From NCBI GenBank assembly GCA_964576115.1, contig CAZNUA010000005.1, positions 49,053 through 101,832 of the forward strand: DNA of 52,780 nt. The letters are read 5' to 3'. Below are positions 1 to 7,988 of the stretch, in pieces. The stretch is from CAYSYY01 sp964576115 [NCBI: uncultured Gemmatimonadota bacterium] (GTDB taxonomy: Bacteria > Blakebacterota > Blakebacteria > Blakebacterales). The position numbers and the translations under genes are program-made. Below the pieces are notes generated by a model. That model had not been told where the DNA came from, made no database searches, and saw nothing but the letters and a program-made list of their open reading frames with translations. The first letter of the stretch is position 1. Each line of letters opens with the position of its first letter.

Positions 1-1053
1 TTCGAGGCCGCGCATGCCCAGCACCCCGACGGCGAAGCCCGCCAGACCTCCGGCGCCGCCCAGAATCACGCTCTCGGCCAGCATCTGGCGCACGATCGCC
101 CCGGCTCCGCCCCCCAGAGCCAGACGGGTCGAGATCTCGGTCCGGCGGGCCAGGGCCCGGTTCAGCATCAGACTGGCCAGGTTGGCGGCGCCTACCGCGA
201 GCAGTACCAGCGTCGCTCCGAAGAGGATCAGGAGGGGGGAACGCAGATCGAAGGCGAGGCTCTTTTTCAGCGGTTCCAGACCGAGGCGACCCCGTTCGGG
301 AGCCGTTTCGGAGACGGGCGGGTCGAGGGGAACGGCCGCCAGCCGGGCTTCGGTTTCGGCGGCACTCGATCCCGGCGGGATCCGGACCGCGAACTGGTAG
401 TTGGTGCCCGAGCCCTCACCCGAGGGCGAGGGGCGCAGGGGGGTCCAGAGATCGGCGGGCGAGCTCGAGACGAAGTCTTCGGGCATGACGCCGATGACGG
501 TGTGAGTCTGGCCCTTGAGCCGGATCGAGCGGCCGAGGATGGTTTCATCGGACGCGAAAGCCCGACGCCAGAGGGCGTGGGAGAGGATCACCACCGGCTC
601 GCCGCCGGGGCGGTCCTCATCGGCGCTGAACTCCCGTCCCAGGGCGGGCGGCACCCCCAGGACCGCAAAGAATCCGGCCGAGACCCGCTGCTGCCGGACG
701 TGATCGGTCAATCCGGGGCCGACCAGGTTCACCCCCTGGACCCAGTCGCTGAAGGCCGCGCAGGGAATCGATCCGGCGTGCTCGACGAGCCGCTGCCAGG
801 TCCGGCCGTCGTGAAAGTAGCCGCCGGTCGAAAAGCGGCCCTGGAAATCGCGTTCGACGACGAGTCCCAGCCGATCGGGCTCGGGGTAGGGCGCCGGACG
901 CCAGAGTACGGCGTCGGCCACCGCGAACACCGCCATGCCGGCCCCGATGCACAGCCCGAGGGTCAGCACCACCGTCAGGGTGAAGAGGGGATTGCGGCGC
1001 GCCGTGCGCAGGGCCAGGCGCAGATTGCGTCCGGTTTCATCGAGCAGAGACAT
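1..1053 (-). CDS. MacB/ADOP-type ABC transporter permease, 3' end cut by window edge
   Basis: The reading frame stays open for 351 codons from an ATG at 1053 to base 1, so the C-terminus lies outside the window. The N-terminus (RNLRLALRTARRNPLFTLTV) followed by a first membrane helix is typical of MacB periplasmic-core permeases of the ADOP type. A periplasmic MacB_PCD domain follows, with VIGVMPEDF-like and ALWRRAF-like motifs. From about residue 275 an FtsX-like membrane region begins, with the RALARRTEISTRLALGGG motif. A GGAGG ribosome site lies 7 bases before the start. Family members are inner-membrane permeases acting with a MacB-type ATPase and often a periplasmic adaptor. The substrate cannot be read from sequence. 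It lies 128 bases after the FTR-rubredoxin gene and may be a separate unit. Confidence 0.88.
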   Translation of the reverse strand, partial: MSLLDETGRNLRLALRTARRNPLFTLTVVLTLGLCIGAGMAVFAVADAVLWRPAPYPEPDRLGLVVERDFQGRFSTGGYFHDGRTWQRLVEHAGSIPCAAFSDWVQGVNLVGPGLTDHVRQQRVSAGFFAVLGVPPALGREFSADEDRPGGEPVVILSHALWRRAFASDETILGRSIRLKGQTHTVIGVMPEDFVSSSPADLWTPLRPSPSGEGSGTNYQFAVRIPPGSSAAETEARLAAVPLDPPVSETAPERGRLGLEPLKKSLAFDLRSPLLILFGATLVLLAVGAANLASLMLNRALARRTEISTRLALGGGAGAIVRQMLAESVILGGAGGLAGFAVGVLGMRGLE

Positions 1054-1181
1054 GCGGGTCCTCCGCATAGGGTTCCGTCCTGTCAGGCTATGATACCAGG
1101 TCTATCAGGGATAGGTTGCTCCGGTCGGGAACCGGCCGCCGGGATACAGAGAGTCGCTGCAGAATCGGGTGGCGGCGGCGC

Positions 1182-1715
1182 TCAGGCGAAACGCTCGAAA
1201 CGGTCCTTGTCGACGTGGCAGATGGGGCACTTGCGTGGCGGTTCGGGACGCGCGCAGAGATAGCCGCAGACGGTGCAGCGCCAGACCGGCAGTCCCCCCT
1301 GGAGGGTGCCGACCCGTTCTTCTTCCTCCTCCGGTTCCTCGCCGCCGCTCTGCGCACCCCAGCCCCGGGCGCCTTCGGTGCCCCGTCGTTCGGGCACGGG
1401 GGCGACTTCCTTCTCCCCCTTGACGATTTCCTGGGTGACATAGAGGGCGCAGTAGCAGGCGTCGTATTCGTCCAGATCGGGATCGCGGTAGTCGCAGGGG
1501 CAGATGATGTCGAGGTCGGCTTCGCGCTCGCCCTCGGCCAGCCGGCAGGGGCAGGCCCGGTAGCCGTAGCGTTCTTCGTTGGTGAGCAGGCCCTCCATGA
1601 GATCGAGTACGAACTCGACGTCGGGATTCAGAAAGTAGCCCGCGGCTTCGGCTTCGGCCTTGAGCCGCTCATAGAGCTCGACCGCCTCGGGGCTGCGGGT
1701 CGCTTCGCCGGTCAT
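1182..1715 (-). CDS. Ferredoxin:thioredoxin reductase catalytic subunit fused to rubredoxin
   Basis: 177 aa. The N-terminal FTR catalytic domain carries CPC at 55-57, CPC at 72-74 and CYC at 87-89, the pattern that binds a 4Fe-4S cluster beside a redox-active disulfide; the usual CHC is CYC here. An acidic, Glu-rich linker (about 100-140) leads to a short rubrerythrin-type rubredoxin with C147/C150 and C163/C166. The family passes one-electron reductant from ferredoxin to a dithiol partner. The start ATG overlaps the glutaredoxin stop as ATGA, so the two are translationally coupled and glutaredoxin is the obvious partner (inference). No FTR variable subunit is seen, so it is the non-plant, single-subunit type. 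Domain calls are firm; direction and physiological donor are not. Confidence 0.9.
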   Translation of the reverse strand: MTGEATRSPEAVELYERLKAEAEAAGYFLNPDVEFVLDLMEGLLTNEERYGYRACPCRLAEGEREADLDIICPCDYRDPDLDEYDACYCALYVTQEIVKGEKEVAPVPERRGTEGARGWGAQSGGEEPEEEEERVGTLQGGLPVWRCTVCGYLCARPEPPRKCPICHVDKDRFERFA

Positions 1716-1963
1716 AGTTCCAGAACCTCCTTCAGACGGTCGGGGTTGAATCCGACGACCACGGTCTCTCCGTCCACGACGATGGTCGGATAGGAGCCGG
1801 CGGGATTGAAGCTCTTGAGTTCTTCTTTCGTGCGGCGGCGCTCGTCGGGATCGAGCAGATCGACATCCACGAAGTCAAAAGCGACCTCGTTGTCCCGCAG
1901 GAATTTCTTGGTCCGACGGCACCAGGCGCAGGTGCTCAGGGCGTACATCTTGACCGTCTTCAT
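1712..1963 (-). CDS. Glutaredoxin-like protein
   Basis: 83 aa thioredoxin-fold protein. The redox motif C12-A-W-C15 follows the first beta strand. The cis-proline is in SYPTIVV (Pro59), and a GFNPDRL motif closes the fold, as in NrdH/Grx-like proteins. The ATG at 1963 is chosen because it starts the domain directly and has GAGGAG just upstream; the frame stays open further upstream but that part does not resemble coding sequence. The stop overlaps the start of the FTR-rubredoxin gene. It probably acts as the disulfide carrier reduced by that enzyme, since no glutathione genes are visible nearby (inference). Confidence 0.9.
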   Translation of the reverse strand: MKTVKMYALSTCAWCRRTKKFLRDNEVAFDFVDVDLLDPDERRRTKEELKSFNPAGSYPTIVVDGETVVVGFNPDRLKEVLEL

Positions 1964-2049
1964 CGTGGGGCTCCTCGGTGTTGATTGCTCTGTGATCCTG
2001 CCGCCCGGCGGAGTCGGCCCGCCGTTCGTCGGCCCTACAGAATATGTCC

Positions 2050-2727
2050 TCATCCCCTTCCGGTCGACCCCCGGTTGTTTCTGTGTTTCCACCACCGATC
2101 GGCGAGCACGGCCAGGACGATGAACAGAACGGCGCCGATGGCCAGGCGGGGGCTCAACCCGGTTCCGGCCGAGGCTCCCAGCTGGGCGAAAACGAAGAAC
2201 CAGGGCAGACAACCGGCGAGCGAGCCGATCAGATAGGGCAGCAACGGCATCCGGGTCAGACCGAGAACGTAGTTCTGGGCGCCGATCGGCACGGGCGCGA
2301 AACGGGCCAGGAAAGCGACCTGCAGCGCAGAGGCGGCCTCGATCCGGGTCAGGATCCCGCTCCAGCCGAAGCGCTCGAGCAGGTCGACGACGGCCTCGCG
2401 GGCCAGCCAGGCGCTCACGGCGTAGCCAAGCAGGTGAGCGGCGATCCCGGCGGCGATGGTATAGAGGAAACCGGCCGGCCAGCCGAACACCAGACCGGCG
2501 GCGATGACCTGCAGGCTGGTCGGGACCATGAGGTTGGTCAGAATCGCGCACCCGACAATATAGGCCAGAGGTGCGGACCAGCCGGCGGCGTCGAGCCACG
2601 CTTCGAAGGTGGCGGTCGAGAGGGTGACGCCCACCAGGCCGCTGCGCAGGGCGACTACCGCACCGAGCAGGATTGCCACGAAGAGCACCAGGCGCAGGGT
2701 GGCGTGAGGTCGGGGGGCCCGGTTCAC
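2050..2727 (-). CDS. TVP38/TMEM64 (VTT/DedA-like) membrane protein
   Basis: 225 aa, polytopic, with about five or six hydrophobic segments. It has the VTT signature: an N-terminal membrane-embedded segment (TNLMVPTSLQVIAAGLVFGW) and a later ARFAPVPIGAQNYVLG stretch followed by a PYLIG-x-LAGCLPW helix. VTT proteins are proposed lipid scramblases or half-transporters; no substrate can be inferred. The GTG start at 2727 is supported by GGAG 8 bases upstream and sits 16 bases after purQ, suggesting co-transcription with it. The reading frame continues upstream inside purQ, but that part is not coding. The C-terminus is basic, consistent with a cytoplasmic tail. Confidence 0.82.
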   Translation of the reverse strand: MNRAPRPHATLRLVLFVAILLGAVVALRSGLVGVTLSTATFEAWLDAAGWSAPLAYIVGCAILTNLMVPTSLQVIAAGLVFGWPAGFLYTIAAGIAAHLLGYAVSAWLAREAVVDLLERFGWSGILTRIEAASALQVAFLARFAPVPIGAQNYVLGLTRMPLLPYLIGSLAGCLPWFFVFAQLGASAGTGLSPRLAIGAVLFIVLAVLADRWWKHRNNRGSTGRG

Positions 2728-2743
2728 GGGCGGTTCTCCGGCG

Positions 2744-3550
2744 TCAGCTCTGTTCGAGCCAGGTGCGGGCATTGCGGAACAGGAGCAGACCGGGACCTTC
2801 GGCGGGCAGGGTCTGAGCCCGCTGCTGATGCGGCCAGAGGGGATGGAGCCAGGGGGAGTGATAGGCCTCGGGGTGCGGCATGAGGCCGAACACCCGGCCG
2901 GTTGGATCGCACAATCCCGCCATGCCCCCGGGGCTGCCGTTGGGATTGAAGGGGAACGTCTCGGTCGGCTCGCCCCCGGCATCGACGTACCGGACCGGTA
3001 CCAGATGCCGGGCGGCAATCTCTTCAGACAACTCGGGTGAGGCGATGACGATCTTTCCCTCGCCGTGACGGACCGGCAGGTCGAGAGTGTCCAGACCGCG
3101 GGTGAACACACAGGGCGAATCGGGGTCGCCCTTGAGCGTGATCCAGCCGTCGTGGAAAACCCCCCGGTCGTTCTGGGTCACCGTCACGCTCTGCCCGGCG
3201 GCGGGGTCGAGACGGGGAAGCAGTTCCATCTTGGCCAGGGTCTGAAAGCCGTTGCAGATGCCGAGCAACAGACCGCCCTGGTCCACGAACTCGCCCAGCG
3301 ACTCGGGCAGACGGGTTCTGAGACGGATGGCCAGGGCCCGCCCGGCGCCGAGGTGATCGCCGAAGGAAAAGCCGCCGATCAGGATGACCAGACCGTAGCC
3401 CGAGAGCGAGACCGATCCGGCCGCCAGGTCGCTGATGTGGACCAGGTCGGGCTCGAGCCCGGCCTGTCGACAGGCATGGGCCGTCTCCCGCTCGCAGTTC
3501 AGGCCGAATCCGGTCGGTATGAGAACGCGCGGGGCGTGTGTCGGCGGCAT
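2744..3550 (-). CDS. purQ: Phosphoribosylformylglycinamidine synthase, glutamine amidotransferase subunit PurQ
   Basis: 268 aa class I glutamine amidotransferase that supplies ammonia to PurL in the fourth step of purine synthesis. Visible motifs are an N-terminal PTGFGLNCE, the oxyanion strand GGFSFGDHLGAGRA (about 59-72), the nucleophile Cys99 in GICNGFQT, and the C-terminal His/Glu pair in LMPHPEAYHSP. It is longer than the roughly 227 aa Bacillus protein, with an insertion in the second half. It follows purL by 60 bases in the same direction, so the two subunits are likely made from one transcript. Confidence 0.95.
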   Translation of the reverse strand: MPPTHAPRVLIPTGFGLNCERETAHACRQAGLEPDLVHISDLAAGSVSLSGYGLVILIGGFSFGDHLGAGRALAIRLRTRLPESLGEFVDQGGLLLGICNGFQTLAKMELLPRLDPAAGQSVTVTQNDRGVFHDGWITLKGDPDSPCVFTRGLDTLDLPVRHGEGKIVIASPELSEEIAARHLVPVRYVDAGGEPTETFPFNPNGSPGGMAGLCDPTGRVFGLMPHPEAYHSPWLHPLWPHQQRAQTLPAEGPGLLLFRNARTWLEQS

Positions 3551-3610
3551 CTGTTTCCCTCTCTTTTCCGGACTCTCGTCCGACAGCCTCTGCCGTGGCG
3601 GCCGGTTCTG

Positions 3611-6600
3611 TTACAGCGCGGCGAAGGGTGCCTGCCACACCTGTTTGAGGTTCAGGATATCCTCGTCGATGATCCGCTCCCCGTTCCAGGTGAGGACGAG
3701 CCGGGGCTCGGGGGTGACGAGGCCGATCGGAGCCAGGGGCTGGTCTGCGAGAGCCGCCTCGAAAGCCTCGGCCCGGTCGGACTCGACGGTGAAAACGAAC
3801 CGCCCCGTACTCTCGGCAAAAAGCCGTTCCCAGAGATCGAGCTCGCCCTCCACCGGTTGGGAATCCAGATCGATCGCGAGACCCCGCTCGGCGCCGAAGG
3901 CCATGAACGTCAGGGCGATTGCCAGACCGCCGAGGGTGGGGGTCTTGACGCTGGCGGGCAGACCCGCGGCGATGGCCTGGTGGACCGCGATGTAGCGCTC
4001 AGCCAGTTCGGCCAGCGGGACGGCCGGTAGCGCTCCCCCGACAGCGGCGTCGGTCACCGTTTCGGGACCGATGAGCCCGGCCAAGGCGGTATCGGCTCCT
4101 TCTACCGGTGCGGTTCCGGTCCAGCCGGAGGTGGTTTCGGCCCGGCGGGCGAATTCCGAGCCCCCCAGTTCGGCCCGTGTCAGGCCCAGCAGGTAGACGA
4201 TATCGCCGGCCGCCTTCGGTTCGGGGGTTCGGGCCTGACGCGCATCGTCGATCCGCCCCATCGCGCTGAGGAGCAGAGTGGGGGGAATGCTGATCTTCAC
4301 CCCGCCCCGGGTGGAATCGTTCTTCATCGAATCCTTGCCCGAGATCAGCGGTACACCGTAGGCCACGCAGGCCTCATGCAGCCCCTCGCAGGCCCGGACG
4401 AGCTGGGCCAGCTTGTAGCGTCCGTCGGGCGTGGTCTCGCTCTCGACCGGATCGGGCCAGCAGAAATTGTCCAGGGCGGCGATCGTCCCGGGGCGCGCCC
4501 CGGCGGCGACGAGCCGGCGCACCGCTTCGTCGACCACGACCAGGGCCATACCGCGGGTATCGATGTCGCTGTAATAGGGGTTGATCCCCTCGGCCAGGAC
4601 CACTCCCTCGGGACGATCGTAATCGACCAGGAAGACGGTGGCGTCGGCCGGAGTGTCGGCGGCGATTCCGGTCAGGGGCTTGACGACGGTGCGGGCTTTG
4701 ACCTCGTGGTCGTACTGCCGGCAGGTGTATTCCTTGCTGGCCAGATTGGGGGCGGTCAGCAGGTCGCGGAGGACATCGCCCGGGGTTGCCTCGATCGGCG
4801 GCAGGGGACGCACCTGCGGTGCTTCCCAGCGGGCCGGCAGGACCGGCTTGGGCCAGCCGTCGTGCAGGAACTCCATGTCGAGCAGGGCCACCGTCCGGTC
4901 GCCGTAGCGGACATGGAAATAACCCGAGGCGGTGAATTCCCCCAGCGGTGTGGCCTCGACCTCGCGCCGGGCCGCCAGGGACAGGAAAGCCTCCAGTTTC
5001 TCCTGCGGCACCCCCACCGTCATCCGTTCCTGGGCCTCGGACAGCAGGATCTCCCACGGCATCAGACCGGGGTATTTCAGGGGCGCGCGGGCCAGATCGA
5101 GTTCGGCTCCGCCGGTAGCCCGGGCCATCTCCCCCACGCTCGAGGACAGACCGCCGGCGCCGTTGTCGGTGATCGTGGTGAACAGACCTTCGGCCAGGGC
5201 CTCGAGCAGGAAGTCGGTCATTTTCTTCTGGGTGATCGGATCGCCGATCTGGACCGCCTGGCTGGGGGACTCGGCGTGCAGTTCCTGACTCGAGAAGGTG
5301 GCCCCGTGGATGCCGTCGGCTCCGATCCGGCCTCCGACCATGACGATCGCATCGCCCGGGTGCACGATTTTCTCGTGCGAGGGCGAGCCGTCGGGCAGAG
5401 CGGCCGGCATGATACCGACCGTGCCGCAGTAGACCAGGGGCTTGCCGAGATAGCGTTCGTCGAACAGCTCCCACCCCCGGCCATAGGGGATTCCCGACTG
5501 GTTGCCGCCGTCGATCACGCCCTGGTGCACCCCGTCGCGGATCCGACGCGGGGGCATCAGTCCTTCGGGTACCTCGCCCTCGTAGAAGGGCGACGCAAAG
5601 CAGTAGCCCCAGGTGTTGATGAGCAGGTCGGCCCCCCGCCCGGTTCCGAAGGGATCACGGTTCACCCCCACGATGCCGGTCATGGCCCCGCCGTACGGGT
5701 CGAGCGCGCTCGGGGTGTTGTGCGTCTCGACCTTGTAGACCAGGTTGGTATCGGGGGTGAACCGGATCACCCCGGCATTGTCGGTAAAGACCGACAGGAG
5801 CCAGTCCGCAGCACAGGAAACCACCTCGGTCGCGCCTCTGATAAAGGTATCGAAGAGCCCGGGTATGCTCCGGCGCTCGTGGGCGACGGTGTCCTCGTAA
5901 TCGAGGGTGGAGTTGAAGATCTTGTGTTTGCAGTGCTCCGACCAGGTCTGGGCCAGGGTTTCGATCTCGACATCGGTCGGTTCGGAACCCAGGCCGTGGA
6001 CCCGGCGAGCGGTGGCCTGTTCGGGAGCGGCGAAGTGATCGCGGATGGCGTGCAATTCGCCCGGGGTCAGGGCCCACAGACTCGAGCGGCTCAGGGCGAT
6101 GAGTTCGTCATCGGGCAGGGCCAGGTCGATCAGGGCGACCTCGGGCTCGTACCGCGACGTGATGCGGGGCACGCCGGTATCGGGAGTCTGCGTGCGCCAC
6201 TCCTCGTAACTGTGCAGTTCGATCGATTGGATGAGAGGATTGGCGAGAACGTCGACGGCGATTCTCATGGCCTGGTCGCGATCGATCTCGCCCCGTATGA
6301 GATAGAGAACCGAAGCATAGACCGCTTCGTCCTCGGCCAGGGGGCGCCCCACGACGTCGGCGACCGCCACCCGGGCTGTCGAACCTACGTTGTCGGTCAC
6401 TCCCGGTTTGTAGCCGACCCCGATGGCCCAGGTGAAGGGCTCGGCCGGCGCACACCCGAGCCGGGCCTGCTGTACGACCGGATCCTCGAGGGCGGCGACA
6501 ACGAGTTCCGGTTCGGTCCCGGTGAGGTCGCAGTCGAGCAGGTAGACATCGCGGCTCTCCACCCCCGTCAGCTCGAGGTCGAGATCGCGGCGACAGCGGT

Positions 6601-6703
6601 GAGCGGCGGCTTCTCCCCGCGGGTCGCGGGCGCCGGGCAGGGGGGCGATCTCGAGGCGGAAAGGTCGTTCGCGGGGCGGGGTCGGCGGCATCGATTGAGT
6701 CAC
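3611..6703 (-). CDS. purL: Phosphoribosylformylglycinamidine synthase PurL with fused PurS-like N-terminus
   Basis: 1030 aa ATP-dependent FGAM synthase. Residues about 15-85 and 90-165 both resemble PurS: each has a Pro-Gly-x-x-Asp-x-x-Gly type element (GARDPRGEA and GVTDNVGSTA), so the front end looks like two PurS-like modules. The rest is the large catalytic PurL: the SEHCKHKIFNS motif, a KVETHNTPSALDPYGGA nucleotide/substrate loop, an ITDNGAGGLSSSVGEMA glycine-rich segment, and GKDSMKN in the second half. There is no C-terminal glutaminase domain; PurQ is separate and downstream. The start is GTG at 6703, with GGAG 7 bases before it; an ATG four codons later is the alternative. No separate purS is seen, as expected if it is fused. 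Confidence 0.95.
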   Translation of the reverse strand: MTQSMPPTPPRERPFRLEIAPLPGARDPRGEAAAHRCRRDLDLELTGVESRDVYLLDCDLTGTEPELVVAALEDPVVQQARLGCAPAEPFTWAIGVGYKPGVTDNVGSTARVAVADVVGRPLAEDEAVYASVLYLIRGEIDRDQAMRIAVDVLANPLIQSIELHSYEEWRTQTPDTGVPRITSRYEPEVALIDLALPDDELIALSRSSLWALTPGELHAIRDHFAAPEQATARRVHGLGSEPTDVEIETLAQTWSEHCKHKIFNSTLDYEDTVAHERRSIPGLFDTFIRGATEVVSCAADWLLSVFTDNAGVIRFTPDTNLVYKVETHNTPSALDPYGGAMTGIVGVNRDPFGTGRGADLLINTWGYCFASPFYEGEVPEGLMPPRRIRDGVHQGVIDGGNQSGIPYGRGWELFDERYLGKPLVYCGTVGIMPAALPDGSPSHEKIVHPGDAIVMVGGRIGADGIHGATFSSQELHAESPSQAVQIGDPITQKKMTDFLLEALAEGLFTTITDNGAGGLSSSVGEMARATGGAELDLARAPLKYPGLMPWEILLSEAQERMTVGVPQEKLEAFLSLAARREVEATPLGEFTASGYFHVRYGDRTVALLDMEFLHDGWPKPVLPARWEAPQVRPLPPIEATPGDVLRDLLTAPNLASKEYTCRQYDHEVKARTVVKPLTGIAADTPADATVFLVDYDRPEGVVLAEGINPYYSDIDTRGMALVVVDEAVRRLVAAGARPGTIAALDNFCWPDPVESETTPDGRYKLAQLVRACEGLHEACVAYGVPLISGKDSMKNDSTRGGVKISIPPTLLLSAMGRIDDARQARTPEPKAAGDIVYLLGLTRAELGGSEFARRAETTSGWTGTAPVEGADTALAGLIGPETVTDAAVGGALPAVPLAELAERYIAVHQAIAAGLPASVKTPTLGGLAIALTFMAFGAERGLAIDLDSQPVEGELDLWERLFAESTGRFVFTVESDRAEAFEAALADQPLAPIGLVTPEPRLVLTWNGERIIDEDILNLKQVWQAPFAAL

Positions 6704-6719
6704 GGCTCAGCTCCTCTGC

Positions 6720-7218
6720 ATCATGGGGCCAACATACTCCCTGCCTCCGGCCGATTCCACTCCAACGGAGAGGGAAATGCCGGGTGAGCCGCGGCCGGCT
6801 CCGGGATTGCGGTTCCGGCGACGTTCCGGCTCGCCTGCGCCGGGCGGCTGCCGGTCCGGCTTTCGGTGATGACGGGGAGGTTGCACGACCATCGAAGCCG
6901 ACCGGAATTGTTACAATACCGTACAAGATAAAGAACAATAATGTATCATAGTTACGTATACGTACTATATTTTCTTCCCGCCGGGTCGGATAGGACAGCC
7001 GGGAGAGATCCGCAGCAAGGCCGCCTGATCGCGTAAGATGTTGTTCGGTAATGTGTTGGCCGGAGAGCACGGTTGTCGATCGGGCAGGCGGAGAGTTCTG
7101 GCACAAAGCTTGCGATTATGAGAGCCGGGAATCGGAGAGAACGCATGGTTGCCGCGGCCGGGAACGGTCGCTCGATCCGGTCCCCGAATGAGTGATTGTG
7201 AAGAGGAGGGTACACGAG
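6720..7218. promoter_or_regulatory. Divergent intergenic region with AT-rich promoter-like island
   Basis: This 500-base gap between purL (minus) and the gene at 7219 (plus) holds no plausible protein. Bases about 6905-6975 are strongly AT-rich in a GC-rich genome. They include hexamers such as TTGTTA and TATGAT and a perfect 12-base palindrome, TACGTATACGTA, at 6953-6964. The layout suits divergent promoters and perhaps an operator. I cannot assign -35/-10 pairs with confidence on either strand. Confidence 0.5.
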
Positions 7219-7803
7219 ATGAGCGCAGCCGTGGCCGCACAGATCGATCGCCGGGTGCAGGCTCGCCGCCTGCGCTGGCGCCTGGTCGCAACCGGCGGAA
7301 TGATCATCGCCCTGACCGGCATCCTGGCCGGCGCCGCCGATCTCTCCTCGGTCATCCCTCTGCCCACCTGGGGGCTCGGAGCTGCGGCTCTGGCAGGACT
7401 TGCTCTCATGACCGGCGCCGGCCTCAGGCTGCTGGCGCTGCGCAGCTCGACCCGGGGGGACAAAGCCCAGCCGGCGGCCGCAGCGGGGGAAGTCTCCGAG
7501 GCCTGGACGGCTATCAGCCATGCCTTCGAAGGCCTGAGGACGGGCGCGATACCGATCCTCATGCCTCCGGTGGAAGCGGTGAGCAGCGAACGGGAAGCAT
7601 TCGAGCGGGGTAACGAAGCGTTTCAGTTCCTCGCGAGGCGCCAGAAAGTTGTGAGGGCCGCGATCGACGAGCTTCGCGAGGAACTGAACATCTATCACCG
7701 GTATTTGACAAAGAGTCAGGTCGGACTCATCGGAGCCAATAGCGTCGCGGAGCGGCTTGAGGACCTTGACAAGCGGCTGGCCAAGATCCGTTCCGTGGTG
7801 TGA
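7219..7803 (+). CDS. Unknown membrane protein with C-terminal coiled coil
   Basis: 194 aa, family not recognised. An Arg-rich N-terminus (IDRRVQARRLRWR) precedes two hydrophobic segments at about residues 22-42 and 49-72, separated by a short loop. The C-terminal 120 residues are charged and helical, with heptad-like stretches (VVRAAIDELREELNIYHRYL and ERLEDLDKRLAKIRSVV) that suggest a coiled coil facing the cytoplasm. The ATG at 7219 is preferred over one 27 bases upstream because GAGGAGGG sits 8 bases before it. It is a single-gene unit ending in a strong terminator. No function is proposed. Confidence 0.75.
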   Translation: MSAAVAAQIDRRVQARRLRWRLVATGGMIIALTGILAGAADLSSVIPLPTWGLGAAALAGLALMTGAGLRLLALRSSTRGDKAQPAAAAGEVSEAWTAISHAFEGLRTGAIPILMPPVEAVSSEREAFERGNEAFQFLARRQKVVRAAIDELREELNIYHRYLTKSQVGLIGANSVAERLEDLDKRLAKIRSVV

Positions 7804-7887
7804 GGCTCCGACCTTTCGGACGCACGAGTTTGGTCGGGAACGGTTAAGCCCTGGGAACCGGAACCGCTGGACTGGTGTGGGAACGCG

Positions 7888-7940
7888 TCCCGGGACGGAG
7901 AGGATTGCACCCCCTCTCCGACCGGGGCGCGTTTGTTTTG
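7888..7940 (+). terminator. Intrinsic terminator
   Basis: Arms CGGAGAGG (7895-7902) and CCTCTCCG (7913-7920) pair perfectly and extend outward through an A/A mismatch into CCCGGG/CCGGGG. A T-rich run (GTTTGTTTTG) follows. It ends the gene at 7219-7803 and separates it from the convergent sigma-54 activator. Confidence 0.75.
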
Positions 7941-7988
7941 TGCGATCCGCAGCGGCACTTCGGTACCGGCCGGCCGCAGCCCGCGGCG

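Noticed and set aside
4376-6787. 803-codon open frame on the plus strand opposite purL
   Set aside because: It is the antisense shadow of a GC-rich real gene; the protein is Gly/Asp/His-rich with no recognisable domain and no ribosome site.
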